A DNA stretch of 40,670 nucleotides from NCBI GenBank assembly GCA_021200975.1, contig JAJQFT010000058.1, forward strand, positions 1 to 40,670, in the 5' to 3' direction. The notes below the pieces were generated by a model, which ran no database searches, was not told where the DNA came from, and was given only the letters and a program-made list of their open reading frames with translations. Numbering within the stretch: position 1 is the stretch's first letter; each line of letters starts with the position of its first letter. Made by a program: the position numbers and the translations under genes. Source of the stretch: Bacillota bacterium (GTDB lineage: Bacteria; Bacillota; Clostridia; Oscillospirales; Oscillospiraceae). Below, in pieces: positions 20,016 through 31,037 of the stretch.

Positions 20016-20048
20016 TGGTATGCTATCGGCAGAAAGGATGTGTTCTGT

Positions 20049-21893
20049 ATGAATACAGGAAAAAAGGAAAAGCCCGCCAAGCCGAAGTACGGCATGTGGC
20101 AAAACAGCTGGTGCATGGTGAAGCTGGCGTGGACGACGGGCGAGAAAAAGGTGCCGGTAATGGGGCTGCTGCTGGCGCTGCTCACCGTGGCGACGAACCT
20201 GCTGAATCTCACCATCTCCCCCGCCATTCTGGCGGCGGTGGAGCGGCGCGTGAGCGTGGCGGAGCTGGTAGGTACGATCGCGGCGTTCGTCCTCGCGCTG
20301 ATGCTGGTCGCCGCCGCGACGGAGTATATCCAGAACAATGTGCTCTATGGCAGGATATCGGTGCGCATGGAGTGGATCGCGCGGCTGCACAAGAAGGCCG
20401 CAACCACCTCCTACCCGAATCTGTTTGACGAGGCCTACCAGAAGATGAACGCCAAGGCGCAGGATTGCGTGTGCAGCAACCGCGCCTCGACCGAGGCAAT
20501 CTGGACGACTCTCACAGACCTTACCGCCAATATCCTCGGCTTCCTCGTCTACGCGGCGCTGCTGTGCACGGTGCAGCCGCTGCTGATCGTGGTGGTGCTT
20601 GCCACCACCGCGCTGAGCTATTTTGTGGGCAATTTCGCCAACGAATGGGGCTATCGCCACCGCGAGGAGGAGGCGGAGGCGGAAAAGCAGATGAGCTACC
20701 TCACCCGGCGCGCGTGGGATCTGACCGCCGCGAAGGACATCCGGATTTTCGGCCTGCGCCCGTGGCTGGAGCAGCTTCATGGCAAGGCGATGGCCGCCTA
20801 TCGGGCCTTCCATAAGCGCGCGCAGGGCGTCTACCTCTGGGCGGGCATTGTGGATTTGCTGCTCACCTTCGCCCGCAACGCCGTCGCCTATGCCTACCTG
20901 ATTGGCCTCGTGCTGCGCAATGGGCTGGGCGTATCGGAGTTTTTGCTGTATTTCAGCGCGGTCAGCGGCTTTACGACATGGGTCAGCGGAATCCTCGACG
21001 GAGCGCACACCCTGCACAAGCAGTCGCTGGAGATTTCCACGGTGCGCGAATATTTGGAGTATCCTGAGCCATTCCGCTTCGCCTCCGGCGCGCCGATTGC
21101 GCCCGAGGAGGGCAAGGACTACGAGCTGCGGCTGGATGACGTTTCCTTCCGCTACCCCGGCGCGACGGCAGATACTCTGTCCCACATCTGCCTGCGCCTG
21201 CGCCCCGGCGAGAAGCTCGCGGTGGTCGGCCTTAACGGCGCGGGCAAGACCACGCTCGTCAAGCTCCTGTGCGGCTTCCTCGACCCCACTGAGGGGCGCG
21301 TGCTGCTCAATGGCCGCGATATCCGCGAGTTTAACCGCGCGGACTACTACAGCCTCTTCTCGGCGGTGTTTCAGGATTTTACGGTGCTGGCCGATTCGGT
21401 CGCCGTCAATGTCGCGCAGCGCGGCGAGGGCGTGGATATGGCGCGCGTGCGCGAATGTATCGAGAAGGCCGGGCTGCGCGGGAAATTCGAGTCGCTGCCG
21501 GATGGCTACGATACGAAGCTCAACCGCGAGGTATATGAGCAGGCCGTGCAGCTCTCGGGCGGCGAAACGCAGCGGCTGATGCTCGCCCGCGCGCTGTATA
21601 AGGATGCGCCCTTCGTTGTGCTCGATGAGCCGACGGCCGCGCTCGACCCCATTGCCGAGGCGGATATGTACCGCCGGTATGACGACCTAACCGGCGGGAA
21701 ATCCTCCATCTTCATCTCGCACCGCCTTGCCAGCACCCGCTTCTGCGACCGTATCCTCATGCTCTCCGGCGGCTGCATCGCCGAGGAGGGGACGCACGAG
21801 GAGCTGCTGCAAAGGCAGGGCGAGTATGCCGCCCTGTTTGAGGTGCAGAGCCGTTATTATAAGGAAGGAGCGGAGCCTAATGAAAAAGAATAA
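20049..21893 (+). CDS. ABC transporter, fused permease/ATPase (half 1)
   Basis: TM domain then GLNGAGKTTLVKLLCGF Walker A, LSGGETQRLMLARALYKDAPFVVLDEPTAALD. Confidence 0.93.
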   Translation: MNTGKKEKPAKPKYGMWQNSWCMVKLAWTTGEKKVPVMGLLLALLTVATNLLNLTISPAILAAVERRVSVAELVGTIAAFVLALMLVAAATEYIQNNVLYGRISVRMEWIARLHKKAATTSYPNLFDEAYQKMNAKAQDCVCSNRASTEAIWTTLTDLTANILGFLVYAALLCTVQPLLIVVVLATTALSYFVGNFANEWGYRHREEEAEAEKQMSYLTRRAWDLTAAKDIRIFGLRPWLEQLHGKAMAAYRAFHKRAQGVYLWAGIVDLLLTFARNAVAYAYLIGLVLRNGLGVSEFLLYFSAVSGFTTWVSGILDGAHTLHKQSLEISTVREYLEYPEPFRFASGAPIAPEEGKDYELRLDDVSFRYPGATADTLSHICLRLRPGEKLAVVGLNGAGKTTLVKLLCGFLDPTEGRVLLNGRDIREFNRADYYSLFSAVFQDFTVLADSVAVNVAQRGEGVDMARVRECIEKAGLRGKFESLPDGYDTKLNREVYEQAVQLSGGETQRLMLARALYKDAPFVVLDEPTAALDPIAEADMYRRYDDLTGGKSSIFISHRLASTRFCDRILMLSGGCIAEEGTHEELLQRQGEYAALFEVQSRYYKEGAEPNEKE

Positions 21894-23754
21894 GCAGACC
21901 ATGACGCTGCGCGAGGCCATGCGGCTCAATCGCCGCGCGCTGGGGCTGATTTGGCGGCGCGAGCCGCAGACGGTTCTTTCGCAATTTCTCAGCGTCGCGT
22001 GGGAGGCGCTTACCCCCTATGTGGGCATTTACCTCTCGGCGCGCATCATCGACGAGCTGGCCGGGAGCGCGGACGCCCAGCGCCTGCAAACGCTCGTGTG
22101 GATCTCGCTCGCGGCGGCCGCCTGCATCGCGCTGGTGACGGCGCTGCTCAAGCGCTGGCGCGAAACGCACAGCGCCGGCCAATGGTACAAGTTCGAGGCG
22201 CTGCTGGGCGAGAAGATGATCTCGATGGACTATGCCTGCATGGACGACACTGCTACGCAGGATATGCTCCAGACCATCCGGGATAACATGAACGGCGGCG
22301 CTTGGGGCATCACGCGGGTGCTGTATGGCTATGAAAGCCTGCTGCGCGCCGTCTTTACGATGCTCGGCGGCGCGACGCTCACCGTTTCGCTCTTTGCCAG
22401 CGCCGTGCCGCGAGGCAGCGCCTATGCATGGCTCAATCATCCGCTCGCGGCGGCCGCGGTGGTCGCGCTCATGCTGGGACTGACGCTGCTTGCGCCGCTG
22501 CTCACCACCAAGGCGGAGGGATATTTCGCCAAATATTCCGGGGTGCACAATCTTTCCAACCGGCTTTTCGGCTTCTATGGCTTCCTTGGCTACGACCGCC
22601 GCCTTGCCGCCGATATGCGGGTTTACCGGCAGGATCTGCTCTGCGACCGCTACAACCGCAATAAGGAGGACACCTTTGCCTCGAACGGCCTCTTCGCGCA
22701 CCTCGCGCGCGGCCCGATGGGGCTGTATGCTGCGGCGGGCGCGGCGGTATCGGTGTCGTTCACGGGCCTTGCCTATGCCTTCGTCTGCCTCAAGGCGATA
22801 GCGGGCGCCTTTGGCCTTGGCGCGGTCACGCAGTACGTCGCCTCCATCACGAAGGTGTCCGGCGGGCTGTCGGGGCTTTTGGCGGCGCTCGGCGATATGC
22901 GCAACAACGCCGCCTTCCTGCGGCTGACCTTCTCGTATTTGGACATTCCCAACGAGATGTATCAGGGCAGCCTCACGGTGGAGAAGCGCAGCGACCGAAA
23001 GTATCAGGTCGAGTTCCGGGATGTGTCCTTCCGCTACCCCGGAAGCGAGCAGTATGCGCTGCGGCACGTGAATATGCGCTTCGAGATTGGCGAGCGCATG
23101 GCCGTCGTGGGCGCCAATGGCAGCGGCAAGACCACCTTTATTAAGCTCCTGTGCCGCCTCTACGATCCCACCGAGGGCGAGATCCTGCTCAACGGCATCG
23201 ATATCCGCAAGTATAACTACCGGGAATATATGGATATTTTCGCGGTCGTGTTTCAGGATTTCCGGCTCTTTTCCCTCAAGCTGGGCGAGAATGTCGCCTG
23301 CAAGGTCGATTATGATCCCGCGCGGGTGCGTGGCTGTTTGGAAAAGGCGGGCTTCGGGGAGCGCCTTGCCGAGCTGCCCGAGGGCACGGAAACCTATCTT
23401 TACAAGGATTACCGCGCCGATGGCATCGAGGTTTCGGGCGGCGAGGCGCAGAAGATTGCCATTGCCCGCGCGCTGTATAAGGACGCGCCCTTCATCGTGC
23501 TCGACGAGCCGACGGCCTCCCTCGACCCCATCGCTGAGGCGGAGATTTACGAGAAGTTCGACGCCATCGCCGGGGATAAGACGGCAATTTACATCAGCCA
23601 CCGCCTGTCTTCGTGCAAATTCTGCGATGAGATTCTGGTGTTTGATGCCGGCGCGGTGATTCAGCAGGGCACGCACGAGGCGCTTTTGGCGCAGGAGGGC
23701 GGCAAGTACGCCGAGCTCTGGAACGCGCAGGCGCAGTATTACACCGATAAGTAG
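21880..23754 (+). CDS. ABC transporter, fused permease/ATPase (half 2)
   Basis: TM domain then GANGSGKTTFIKLLCRLYDPTEGEI, VSGGEAQKIAIARALYKDAPFIVLDEPTASLD; overlaps half 1. Confidence 0.93.
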   Translation: MKKNKQTMTLREAMRLNRRALGLIWRREPQTVLSQFLSVAWEALTPYVGIYLSARIIDELAGSADAQRLQTLVWISLAAAACIALVTALLKRWRETHSAGQWYKFEALLGEKMISMDYACMDDTATQDMLQTIRDNMNGGAWGITRVLYGYESLLRAVFTMLGGATLTVSLFASAVPRGSAYAWLNHPLAAAAVVALMLGLTLLAPLLTTKAEGYFAKYSGVHNLSNRLFGFYGFLGYDRRLAADMRVYRQDLLCDRYNRNKEDTFASNGLFAHLARGPMGLYAAAGAAVSVSFTGLAYAFVCLKAIAGAFGLGAVTQYVASITKVSGGLSGLLAALGDMRNNAAFLRLTFSYLDIPNEMYQGSLTVEKRSDRKYQVEFRDVSFRYPGSEQYALRHVNMRFEIGERMAVVGANGSGKTTFIKLLCRLYDPTEGEILLNGIDIRKYNYREYMDIFAVVFQDFRLFSLKLGENVACKVDYDPARVRGCLEKAGFGERLAELPEGTETYLYKDYRADGIEVSGGEAQKIAIARALYKDAPFIVLDEPTASLDPIAEAEIYEKFDAIAGDKTAIYISHRLSSCKFCDEILVFDAGAVIQQGTHEALLAQEGGKYAELWNAQAQYYTDK

Positions 23755-23808
23755 ACCGACAAAAAAGCGCCGCGCCGCTCCTCCGCCCGCGGCGTCCCAA
23801 AACGGCGA

Positions 23809-23848
23809 AGGAGCCCATCTCCACCGGGGAGATAGGCTCCTGTTTTTT
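23809..23848. terminator. intrinsic terminator between convergent ABC and groEL genes
   Basis: AGGAGCCcATCTCC accgg GGAGATaGGCTCCT followed by GTTTTTT. Confidence 0.85.
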
Positions 23849-23874
23849 GGATTGCCGGTTTATTCCGGGCTATC

Positions 23875-25521
<1,647 letters not shown>

Positions 25522-25528
25522 CTAAAAA

Positions 25529-25804
25529 TCAGTCGTTCACCACAGCAAGAATGTCTTCCTGCTTGACGAACTTGTAGTCCACACCGTCGAGCTTGATTTC
25601 GCTGCCGGTGTACTTGCCAACAACCACCTTGTCGCCGGCGGCGACCGTCATCGCCACGTCCTTGGTGCCGGGGCCGACGGAAACTACCTCGTAGATGGCG
25701 GGTTTTTCTTTGTTGGCGGTGGCGAGGATGATGCCGGAAACGGTGGTTTCCGCGGCCTCATGCTGCCGCAGCAGGATGTTGTCTGCCAAAGGTTTGAGTG
25801 TCAT
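25529..25804 (-). CDS. groES: co-chaperonin GroES
   Basis: MTLKPLADNILLRQHEAAETTVSGIILATANKEKPAIYEVVSVGPG. Confidence 0.97.
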   Translation of the reverse strand: MTLKPLADNILLRQHEAAETTVSGIILATANKEKPAIYEVVSVGPGTKDVAMTVAAGDKVVVGKYTGSEIKLDGVDYKFVKQEDILAVVND

Positions 25805-25890
25805 TGCAAAATGCCTCCTATAAAAGATTGGAACGCGCCGAAGGGCTTTGACGTTCCTTGGAGCAGGTATGGCCTGCTTTCTCTACGGAT

Positions 25891-25917
25891 TTAGCACTCG
25901 GTTTTCTTGAGTGCTAA
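25891..25917 (-). promoter_or_regulatory. CIRCE element (HrcA operator)
   Basis: Exact TTAGCACTC-N9-GAGTGCTAA. Confidence 0.97.
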
Positions 25918-25920
25918 ATA

Positions 25921-25949
25921 AATATACTACACTTTCCCCAAAAAAGCAA
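25921..25949 (-). promoter_or_regulatory. groESL sigma-A promoter
   Basis: Minus strand TTGCTT (25944-25949), 17-nt spacer, TATATT (25921-25926), just upstream of CIRCE. Confidence 0.8.
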
Positions 25950-26001
25950 GGGGGTTTTCAGAAAAAAACGTAAATAAATTGTGAATGGTTTCCAAAAGCC
26001 G

Positions 26002-26036
26002 AAAAAGCCCTGCCGCCCGGCTTCCCGGGCGGCAGG
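26002..26036 (-). terminator. intrinsic terminator of the DUF1576 gene
   Basis: Plus-strand CCTGCCGCCCGG cttc CCGGGCGGCAGG with AAAAA on the left, read on the minus strand as hairpin plus U tract. Confidence 0.75.
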
Positions 26037-26052
26037 TGGGGTTGAGGGGGGA

Positions 26053-27378
26053 TTACTTCTTTGCAAGGCGCTCCTCGCGGGTTTTGGCAAAGCGCTCGAG
26101 GATGGGAATCAGCATCAGGCAGATGAACGCCGCCGTCAGGCCGCCGTTGTAGAGGCAGTAGCCGCCGTGCAGGTTCGGCACGCTGGTCACGAGCAGATAG
26201 TGCAGCCCGCCCGCGAGAATGCCGTATTGCCAGCCGTATTTCGTCGAGATCGGGCTGAGCCCATTGGCGAAGCATAGCCCCACGGCGATGGCCTGCGCGC
26301 TGATGGGGTAGGCGAAGCTCCCGCCGACCAGCCCGGAAAGCCACGAAAAGACAAAGGAGAACAGCGCGTAGCCCACCATGATCGGCCAGACGCTCCCGGG
26401 GTGCGAGCCGGAATTGCAGCACGCGAGCATACAGAAGATGATGCCGAAGGTCACGGCGTTGAAGCTTACGCCAATGAGGTTGTAGTAGGCGAGGATGAAC
26501 AGGCCGTATACGCCCACGTTCATTAAAAAGGCCGCATTGCCGAAGGTCGCGCTGAAGCTCACGCCGATCTGCCGGCATGTCAGCAGGCGCCAGTAGTCGC
26601 GCGGCCGGCAGCCGAGCGCGAGCGCAAGCACGACGCACAGGCCGAATACCGCGCAGCAGAAGATGTTCACCGCCAGCCGGGAGGCAATCGTCAGGTCGCC
26701 AAGCTCCACGGCGGGCAGGTCTACGCCCAAGGTTTTATACAGCACGGCGTTGAGGAAAAAGGCCATGACGCCCACCGGCAGGGCGGCGGAGTAGAGGTCG
26801 AAGCCCTTATGCACCTTCGGCGAGTGCGCCAGCCCCGCCGGGAGGAAGAAGCCGATGGCCAGCCCGACGACGAGCGCGAGCAGCGCGCCGGGGAGGTTGA
26901 AGCCGATGCTCTCGGCGTTGGGGTAGCGCAGCAGCAGGTCGGAAATCAGCGGGGCGATGCCGGTGGAGAAAAGCATGGCGTTTACGTTCGCGCTGAGCTT
27001 TTCGCGCCGCACGAGGCAGTATAGGCAAACGCCCAGCACCGTCGGAAGCGTATTGAGCACATTCAGCCCCCAGCCGGCGAAGCCGACGGTGAGCAGGAAG
27101 GCGAGCGTGGAAACGTTGTTCGCCTTCGCGCCGGGGATGCAAAAGAGCAGGCAGCAGGCGGCGGCAACGATGCCCATATTCAGGAAGGCCGCGGAGAAGC
27201 CGCCCACGGTGAAGCAGCTCGTGGAGATTTTGCAGGTAGAGGTCAGGATGGCCACAAGCCCCGTGCCCATCTGCGCTCGGTCGGGCATACACAGCGCGGC
27301 AATCAGGAAGCAGGCCGCGATGAAGGCGAAGAAGAGCTTCAGGAAGCCGCTCTCGCTCATCGATTGGATTTTTTTCAT
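26053..27378 (-). CDS. DUF1576-like polytopic membrane protein
   Basis: 441-aa hydrophobic ORF with many TM helices; family assigned from sequence recognition only. Confidence 0.65.
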   Translation of the reverse strand: MKKIQSMSESGFLKLFFAFIAACFLIAALCMPDRAQMGTGLVAILTSTCKISTSCFTVGGFSAAFLNMGIVAAACCLLFCIPGAKANNVSTLAFLLTVGFAGWGLNVLNTLPTVLGVCLYCLVRREKLSANVNAMLFSTGIAPLISDLLLRYPNAESIGFNLPGALLALVVGLAIGFFLPAGLAHSPKVHKGFDLYSAALPVGVMAFFLNAVLYKTLGVDLPAVELGDLTIASRLAVNIFCCAVFGLCVVLALALGCRPRDYWRLLTCRQIGVSFSATFGNAAFLMNVGVYGLFILAYYNLIGVSFNAVTFGIIFCMLACCNSGSHPGSVWPIMVGYALFSFVFSWLSGLVGGSFAYPISAQAIAVGLCFANGLSPISTKYGWQYGILAGGLHYLLVTSVPNLHGGYCLYNGGLTAAFICLMLIPILERFAKTREERLAKK

Positions 27379-27458
27379 AGATACACCTCTCTGTCGGGAA
27401 AAAACGAAAGGCGGGTGGGTCGCCCCACCCGCCGGGCTTGCAGGGAAAATGTGCGCGT

Positions 27459-28337
27459 TCAGGCCCTCTCGGCGGCCTCGACAACGTGCTTCATCAGCAC
27501 GCTCGTGGTGACCGAGCCGACGCCGCCGGGGACGGGGGTAATCGCCTCCACGATTGGCTCCACCTCGGCGAACACCGCATCGCCTGCGATTGCGCCGAGC
27601 CCGCCCTTGGCGTTTGGCTTATTGGCGTCCCAGTTGATGGAAACGTCCACAATCACCTGCCCCGGGCGGACAAAATCGGCGGTGAGCGAATTCAGCACGC
27701 CTGCGGCGGAAACAATGATGTCGGCTCTGCGGCAGATTTCGGCGGTGTTCACAGTCTTGGTGTGGCACACGGTCACGGTCGCGTTTTTGCCCATGAGCAT
27801 CATCGCGGCGGGCTTGCCCACCACGAGGCTGCGGCCAATCACGACAGCGTTCTTGCCGCGGCAGTCAATGCCGTAGTAGTCGAGAATTTCCATGCAGGCG
27901 GCGGGGGTGCAGGGGGCAAAGCCCAGGTCGCCGCGCCCCTCAAACACGCCGGCGTTGGACAGGTCGGTCATGCAGTCGACATCCTTTTTGGGGTCGAGGG
28001 CGTTGCAGATTTCGTCCTGGTCGGCCTTCAGGTGCTTGGGCAGCGGGCGGAACATCAGGACGCCGTGGATGCTGTCGTCGGCATTGATTTTGCCGATGGT
28101 GGCCATCAGCTCCTCCTTGCTCACGTCGCCGGGCAGGAGGAACTGCCGGACGGATACGCCCACCAGCTCCGCGCGCTTGAGCGCGCCGCGCTCATAGCTC
28201 AAATCCGAGGGATTTTCGCCGCAGCGGATGATGGCCAGCGTCGGCTCCACGCCCTTTTCGCGCAGCGCGGCGCTGCGCGCGATGAGAGAGGCATTCAGGG
28301 CATCGGTAACTTCCTTGCCCAAAAGCAATTTTGCCAT
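27459..28337 (-). CDS. folD: FolD methylenetetrahydrofolate dehydrogenase (cyclohydrolase Lys not conserved)
   Basis: GVLMFRPLPKHL, KDVDCMT, GRSLVVGKPAAMMLM, ITPVPGGVGSVTTSVLMKHVVEAA. Confidence 0.93.
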   Translation of the reverse strand: MAKLLLGKEVTDALNASLIARSAALREKGVEPTLAIIRCGENPSDLSYERGALKRAELVGVSVRQFLLPGDVSKEELMATIGKINADDSIHGVLMFRPLPKHLKADQDEICNALDPKKDVDCMTDLSNAGVFEGRGDLGFAPCTPAACMEILDYYGIDCRGKNAVVIGRSLVVGKPAAMMLMGKNATVTVCHTKTVNTAEICRRADIIVSAAGVLNSLTADFVRPGQVIVDVSINWDANKPNAKGGLGAIAGDAVFAEVEPIVEAITPVPGGVGSVTTSVLMKHVVEAAERA

Positions 28338-28365
28338 AAAATTCTTTCCTTTCTGATGCGGCGAG

Positions 28366-28986
28366 CTACTGGCCGAAGCTGGCCGTCACCGTGTTAAAGA
28401 TTTCGTCTGCCTTGGCGCAGGAGGCGGCGAGCATGGCGTTCGCCTTGGCGTTCATTTCGTCCGCTACCGCGCGGTTTTTCAGGCTCTTGGTGTTGATAAA
28501 TACGTTCAGCGAGGCGGCCTGCAGCGCGGCCTTGCAGCACACGGCGGCGCAGCCCGCGTCGGATACTGCGAGGCGGCTGCCCTTGGCGGCAAAGACGGCT
28601 ACATAGTCGATGGCCTCGGCGCACAGCTCCATGATGTGCATCGGCACGGCGCAGGCCGTAACCGTCGCCTCCTCCAGAATCGCGTCGCGGTTGGGGTCGT
28701 CCTTCGGGATGCCGTAGGCCTTTGCCAGCGGCACGAAGCCGCGGTCATCGGCCTCCACCTGGTCGAGCAGCTCCTTCTGGAGCGCGTCGCATTTTGCCTT
28801 GAGCGTGAGGATCTCCTCCTCCACATCGGCATATTTCTTCTTGCCCACGGTGAGCGAGCCCACCATGTTGCCGAGCGCGGTGCCGATCGCGCCCACAAGC
28901 GCCGCCGCGCCGCCGCCGCCGGGTGCGGGCGCGGAGGAGGCCAGCACGTCCACAAACGTGCGGCAGGATTCCAACGTCATATCCAT
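28366..28986 (-). CDS. fchA: cyclodeaminase/cyclohydrolase family protein (FchA-like)
   Basis: SSAPAPGGGGAAALVGAIGTALGNMVGSLTVGKKKY; between fhs and folD; ATG at 28986 follows AAGGAG. Confidence 0.9.
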   Translation of the reverse strand: MDMTLESCRTFVDVLASSAPAPGGGGAAALVGAIGTALGNMVGSLTVGKKKYADVEEEILTLKAKCDALQKELLDQVEADDRGFVPLAKAYGIPKDDPNRDAILEEATVTACAVPMHIMELCAEAIDYVAVFAAKGSRLAVSDAGCAAVCCKAALQAASLNVFINTKSLKNRAVADEMNAKANAMLAASCAKADEIFNTVTASFGQ

Positions 28987-29005
28987 AAATATGTACTCCT
29001 TCTTG

Positions 29006-29034
29006 AAAAAACGCAGGCGGCGCACCGCCTGCGT
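29006..29034 (-). terminator. intrinsic terminator/attenuator between fhs and fchA
   Basis: ACGCAGGCGG-N4-CCGCCTGCGT perfect hairpin followed on the minus strand by a U tract. Confidence 0.8.
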
Positions 29035-29065
29035 TTTGGTAATGATACTTCTTTGGCGAGCTTGC

Positions 29066-30742
29066 TTAGAACAATCCGGATATCTTGCCGTTCTCGTCTA
29101 CATCGATGCGCTCGGCGGCCGGTACCTTGGGCAGGCCGGGCATGGTCATGATTTCACCGGTGAGGGCAACTAAGAAGCCCGCGCCCGCAGAAACCTTGAC
29201 GTTGCGCACGGTGACGGTGAAGCCCGTCGGCGCGCCCAGCTTGGTCTGGTCGTCGGTGAAGGAGTACTGGGTCTTGGCCATGCAGATGGGCATGTGGTCG
29301 TAGCCCAGCTCGGTCAGGGTCTTGATTTGCTTCTCGGCGTTGGCGGTGAAGGTCACGCCGTCGCCGTGGTAGATCTTCTTGACGATGGCCTCGATCTTCT
29401 CCTTAATGGTCAGGTCAAGCTCGTAGGAATAGGTGAAGTCGTTGGGCAGCTCGCACAGGCGAACCACTTCCTCGGCCAGGGCGATGCCGCCCTCGCCGCC
29501 CTTGCCCCAAACCTCGGACAGCGCGACGTTCACGCCCAGCTCGCGGCACTTATCCTCCACGAGCTTCAGCTCGGCCTCGGTGTCCTGCGGGAAGCGGTTG
29601 ATGGCCACGACGCAGGGCAGCTTGTATACGCCCGTGATGTTCTCCACATGGCGCAGCAGGTTGGGCAGGCCCTTCTCAAGCGCCTCGAGATTCTCCACGC
29701 CGGTTTCGGCCTTGGGCACGCCGCCGTTGTACTTCAGCGCGCGTACGGTCGCCACCAGCACCACGCAGCTGGGCTTCAGCCCCGCCATGCGGCACTTGAT
29801 ATCGAGGAATTTCTCCGCGCCCAGGTCGGCGCCGAAGCCGGCCTCGGTGATGGCGTAGTCGCCCAGCTTCAGGGCAATCTTGGTAGCGGTCACGGAGTTG
29901 CAGCCGTGCGCAATGTTCGCGAACGGGCCGCCGTGGACGAATGCGGGGGTGTGCTCCAGCGTCTGCACCAGGTTGGGCTTGAGCGCGTCCTTCAGCAGCG
30001 CGGCCATCGCGCCCTGCGCGTTGAGGTCGCCGGCGGTGACGGGCTTGCCGTCGCGGGTGTAGGCGACGACGAGGCGGGCGAGCCGCGCCTTGAGGTCGGA
30101 GATGTCGGAGGCCAGGCACAGCACGGCCATCACTTCGGAGGCAACGGTGATGTCGTAGCCATCCTCACGCGGCACGCCGTTGACCTTGCCGCCGAGGCCG
30201 TCCACTACGAAGCGGAGCTGGCGGTCGTTCATGTCCACGCAGCGCTTCCATGTAATCTGGTGGGGGTCGATGTTCAGGGCGTTGCCCTGATAGATGTGGT
30301 TATCCAGCATAGCGGCGAGCAGATTGTTGGCCGCGCCGATGGCGTGGAAGTCGCCGGTGAAGTGCAGGTTAATGTCCTCCATCGGGACGACCTGCGCATA
30401 GCCGCCGCCGGCCGCGCCGCCCTTTACGCCGAACACGGGGCCGAGCGAGGGCTCCCGAAGCGCGACGATGACGTTTTTCCCAATTTTCCGCAGGCCGTCT
30501 GCCAGGCCGACGGTTGTGGTGGTCTTGCCCTCACCGGCAGGGGTGGGGTTGATGGCGGTGACCAACACCAGCTTGCCGTTGGGCTTGTCGGCCATATCCT
30601 TGAGGATGCTGTAGTCTACCTTTGCCTTGTACTTGCCGTACTGCTCGAGGTACTTTTCGTCCACCCCAGCGGTCTTGGCGACCTCGGTGATGGGCTGCAT
30701 GACGGATTCCTGCGCGATTTCGATGTCAGATTTGAATGCCAT
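29066..30742 (-). CDS. fhs: formate--tetrahydrofolate ligase
   Basis: [67 protein letters not shown] at 30742 with GGAG upstream. Confidence 0.97.
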   Translation of the reverse strand: MAFKSDIEIAQESVMQPITEVAKTAGVDEKYLEQYGKYKAKVDYSILKDMADKPNGKLVLVTAINPTPAGEGKTTTTVGLADGLRKIGKNVIVALREPSLGPVFGVKGGAAGGGYAQVVPMEDINLHFTGDFHAIGAANNLLAAMLDNHIYQGNALNIDPHQITWKRCVDMNDRQLRFVVDGLGGKVNGVPREDGYDITVASEVMAVLCLASDISDLKARLARLVVAYTRDGKPVTAGDLNAQGAMAALLKDALKPNLVQTLEHTPAFVHGGPFANIAHGCNSVTATKIALKLGDYAITEAGFGADLGAEKFLDIKCRMAGLKPSCVVLVATVRALKYNGGVPKAETGVENLEALEKGLPNLLRHVENITGVYKLPCVVAINRFPQDTEAELKLVEDKCRELGVNVALSEVWGKGGEGGIALAEEVVRLCELPNDFTYSYELDLTIKEKIEAIVKKIYHGDGVTFTANAEKQIKTLTELGYDHMPICMAKTQYSFTDDQTKLGAPTGFTVTVRNVKVSAGAGFLVALTGEIMTMPGLPKVPAAERIDVDENGKISGLF

Positions 30743-30770
30743 AATGTTTACGCTCCTTGTATTTGTTGTG

Positions 30771-30845
30771 TGTGCCTGTCCCGTTGCAATGGTTAAAGGC
30801 ACATACAGGATTTATGCGGCTTCCCGTCGGAATGGTGTGGCCGCA
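30771..30845 (-). ncRNA. candidate tandem-hairpin cis-regulatory RNA in the fhs 5' leader
   Basis: Two hairpins (30771-30803, 30815-30845) with different but complementary stems and 19-nt loops sharing ACCAUU-S-C-R-ACGGGA. Confidence 0.5.
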
Positions 30846-30875
30846 CATGGATTCGGTACTTATGTACCGATAATG

Positions 30876-30904
30876 AGTATAGCATTTTTCCCGTGGCTTG
30901 TCAA
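30876..30904 (-). promoter_or_regulatory. fhs sigma-A promoter
   Basis: Minus strand TTGACA (30899-30904), 17-nt spacer, TATACT (30876-30881). Confidence 0.9.
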
Positions 30905-30981
30905 TAGCTTTGTAAGTAAAATTTTGGTTACGACGCCGAAAAAACGCCCCTTTTTTGAGATTTCTTTTGCCAAAATAAGAA

Positions 30982-31010
30982 TTGAAAAAATCTTATAAAA
31001 AGGGTATTAT
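30982..31010 (+). promoter_or_regulatory. promoter of the BMP-domain gene
   Basis: TTGAAA (30982-30987), 17-nt spacer, TATTAT (31005-31010). Confidence 0.7.
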
Positions 31011-31037
31011 ATATCCGAATTCTCGGAGGTGAACAGC

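Noticed and set aside
30743-30880. Known THF-I/THF-II or ZTP riboswitch upstream of fhs
   Set aside because: I looked for the conserved cores of these classes and could not see them; only the tandem 19-nt-loop hairpins are present.
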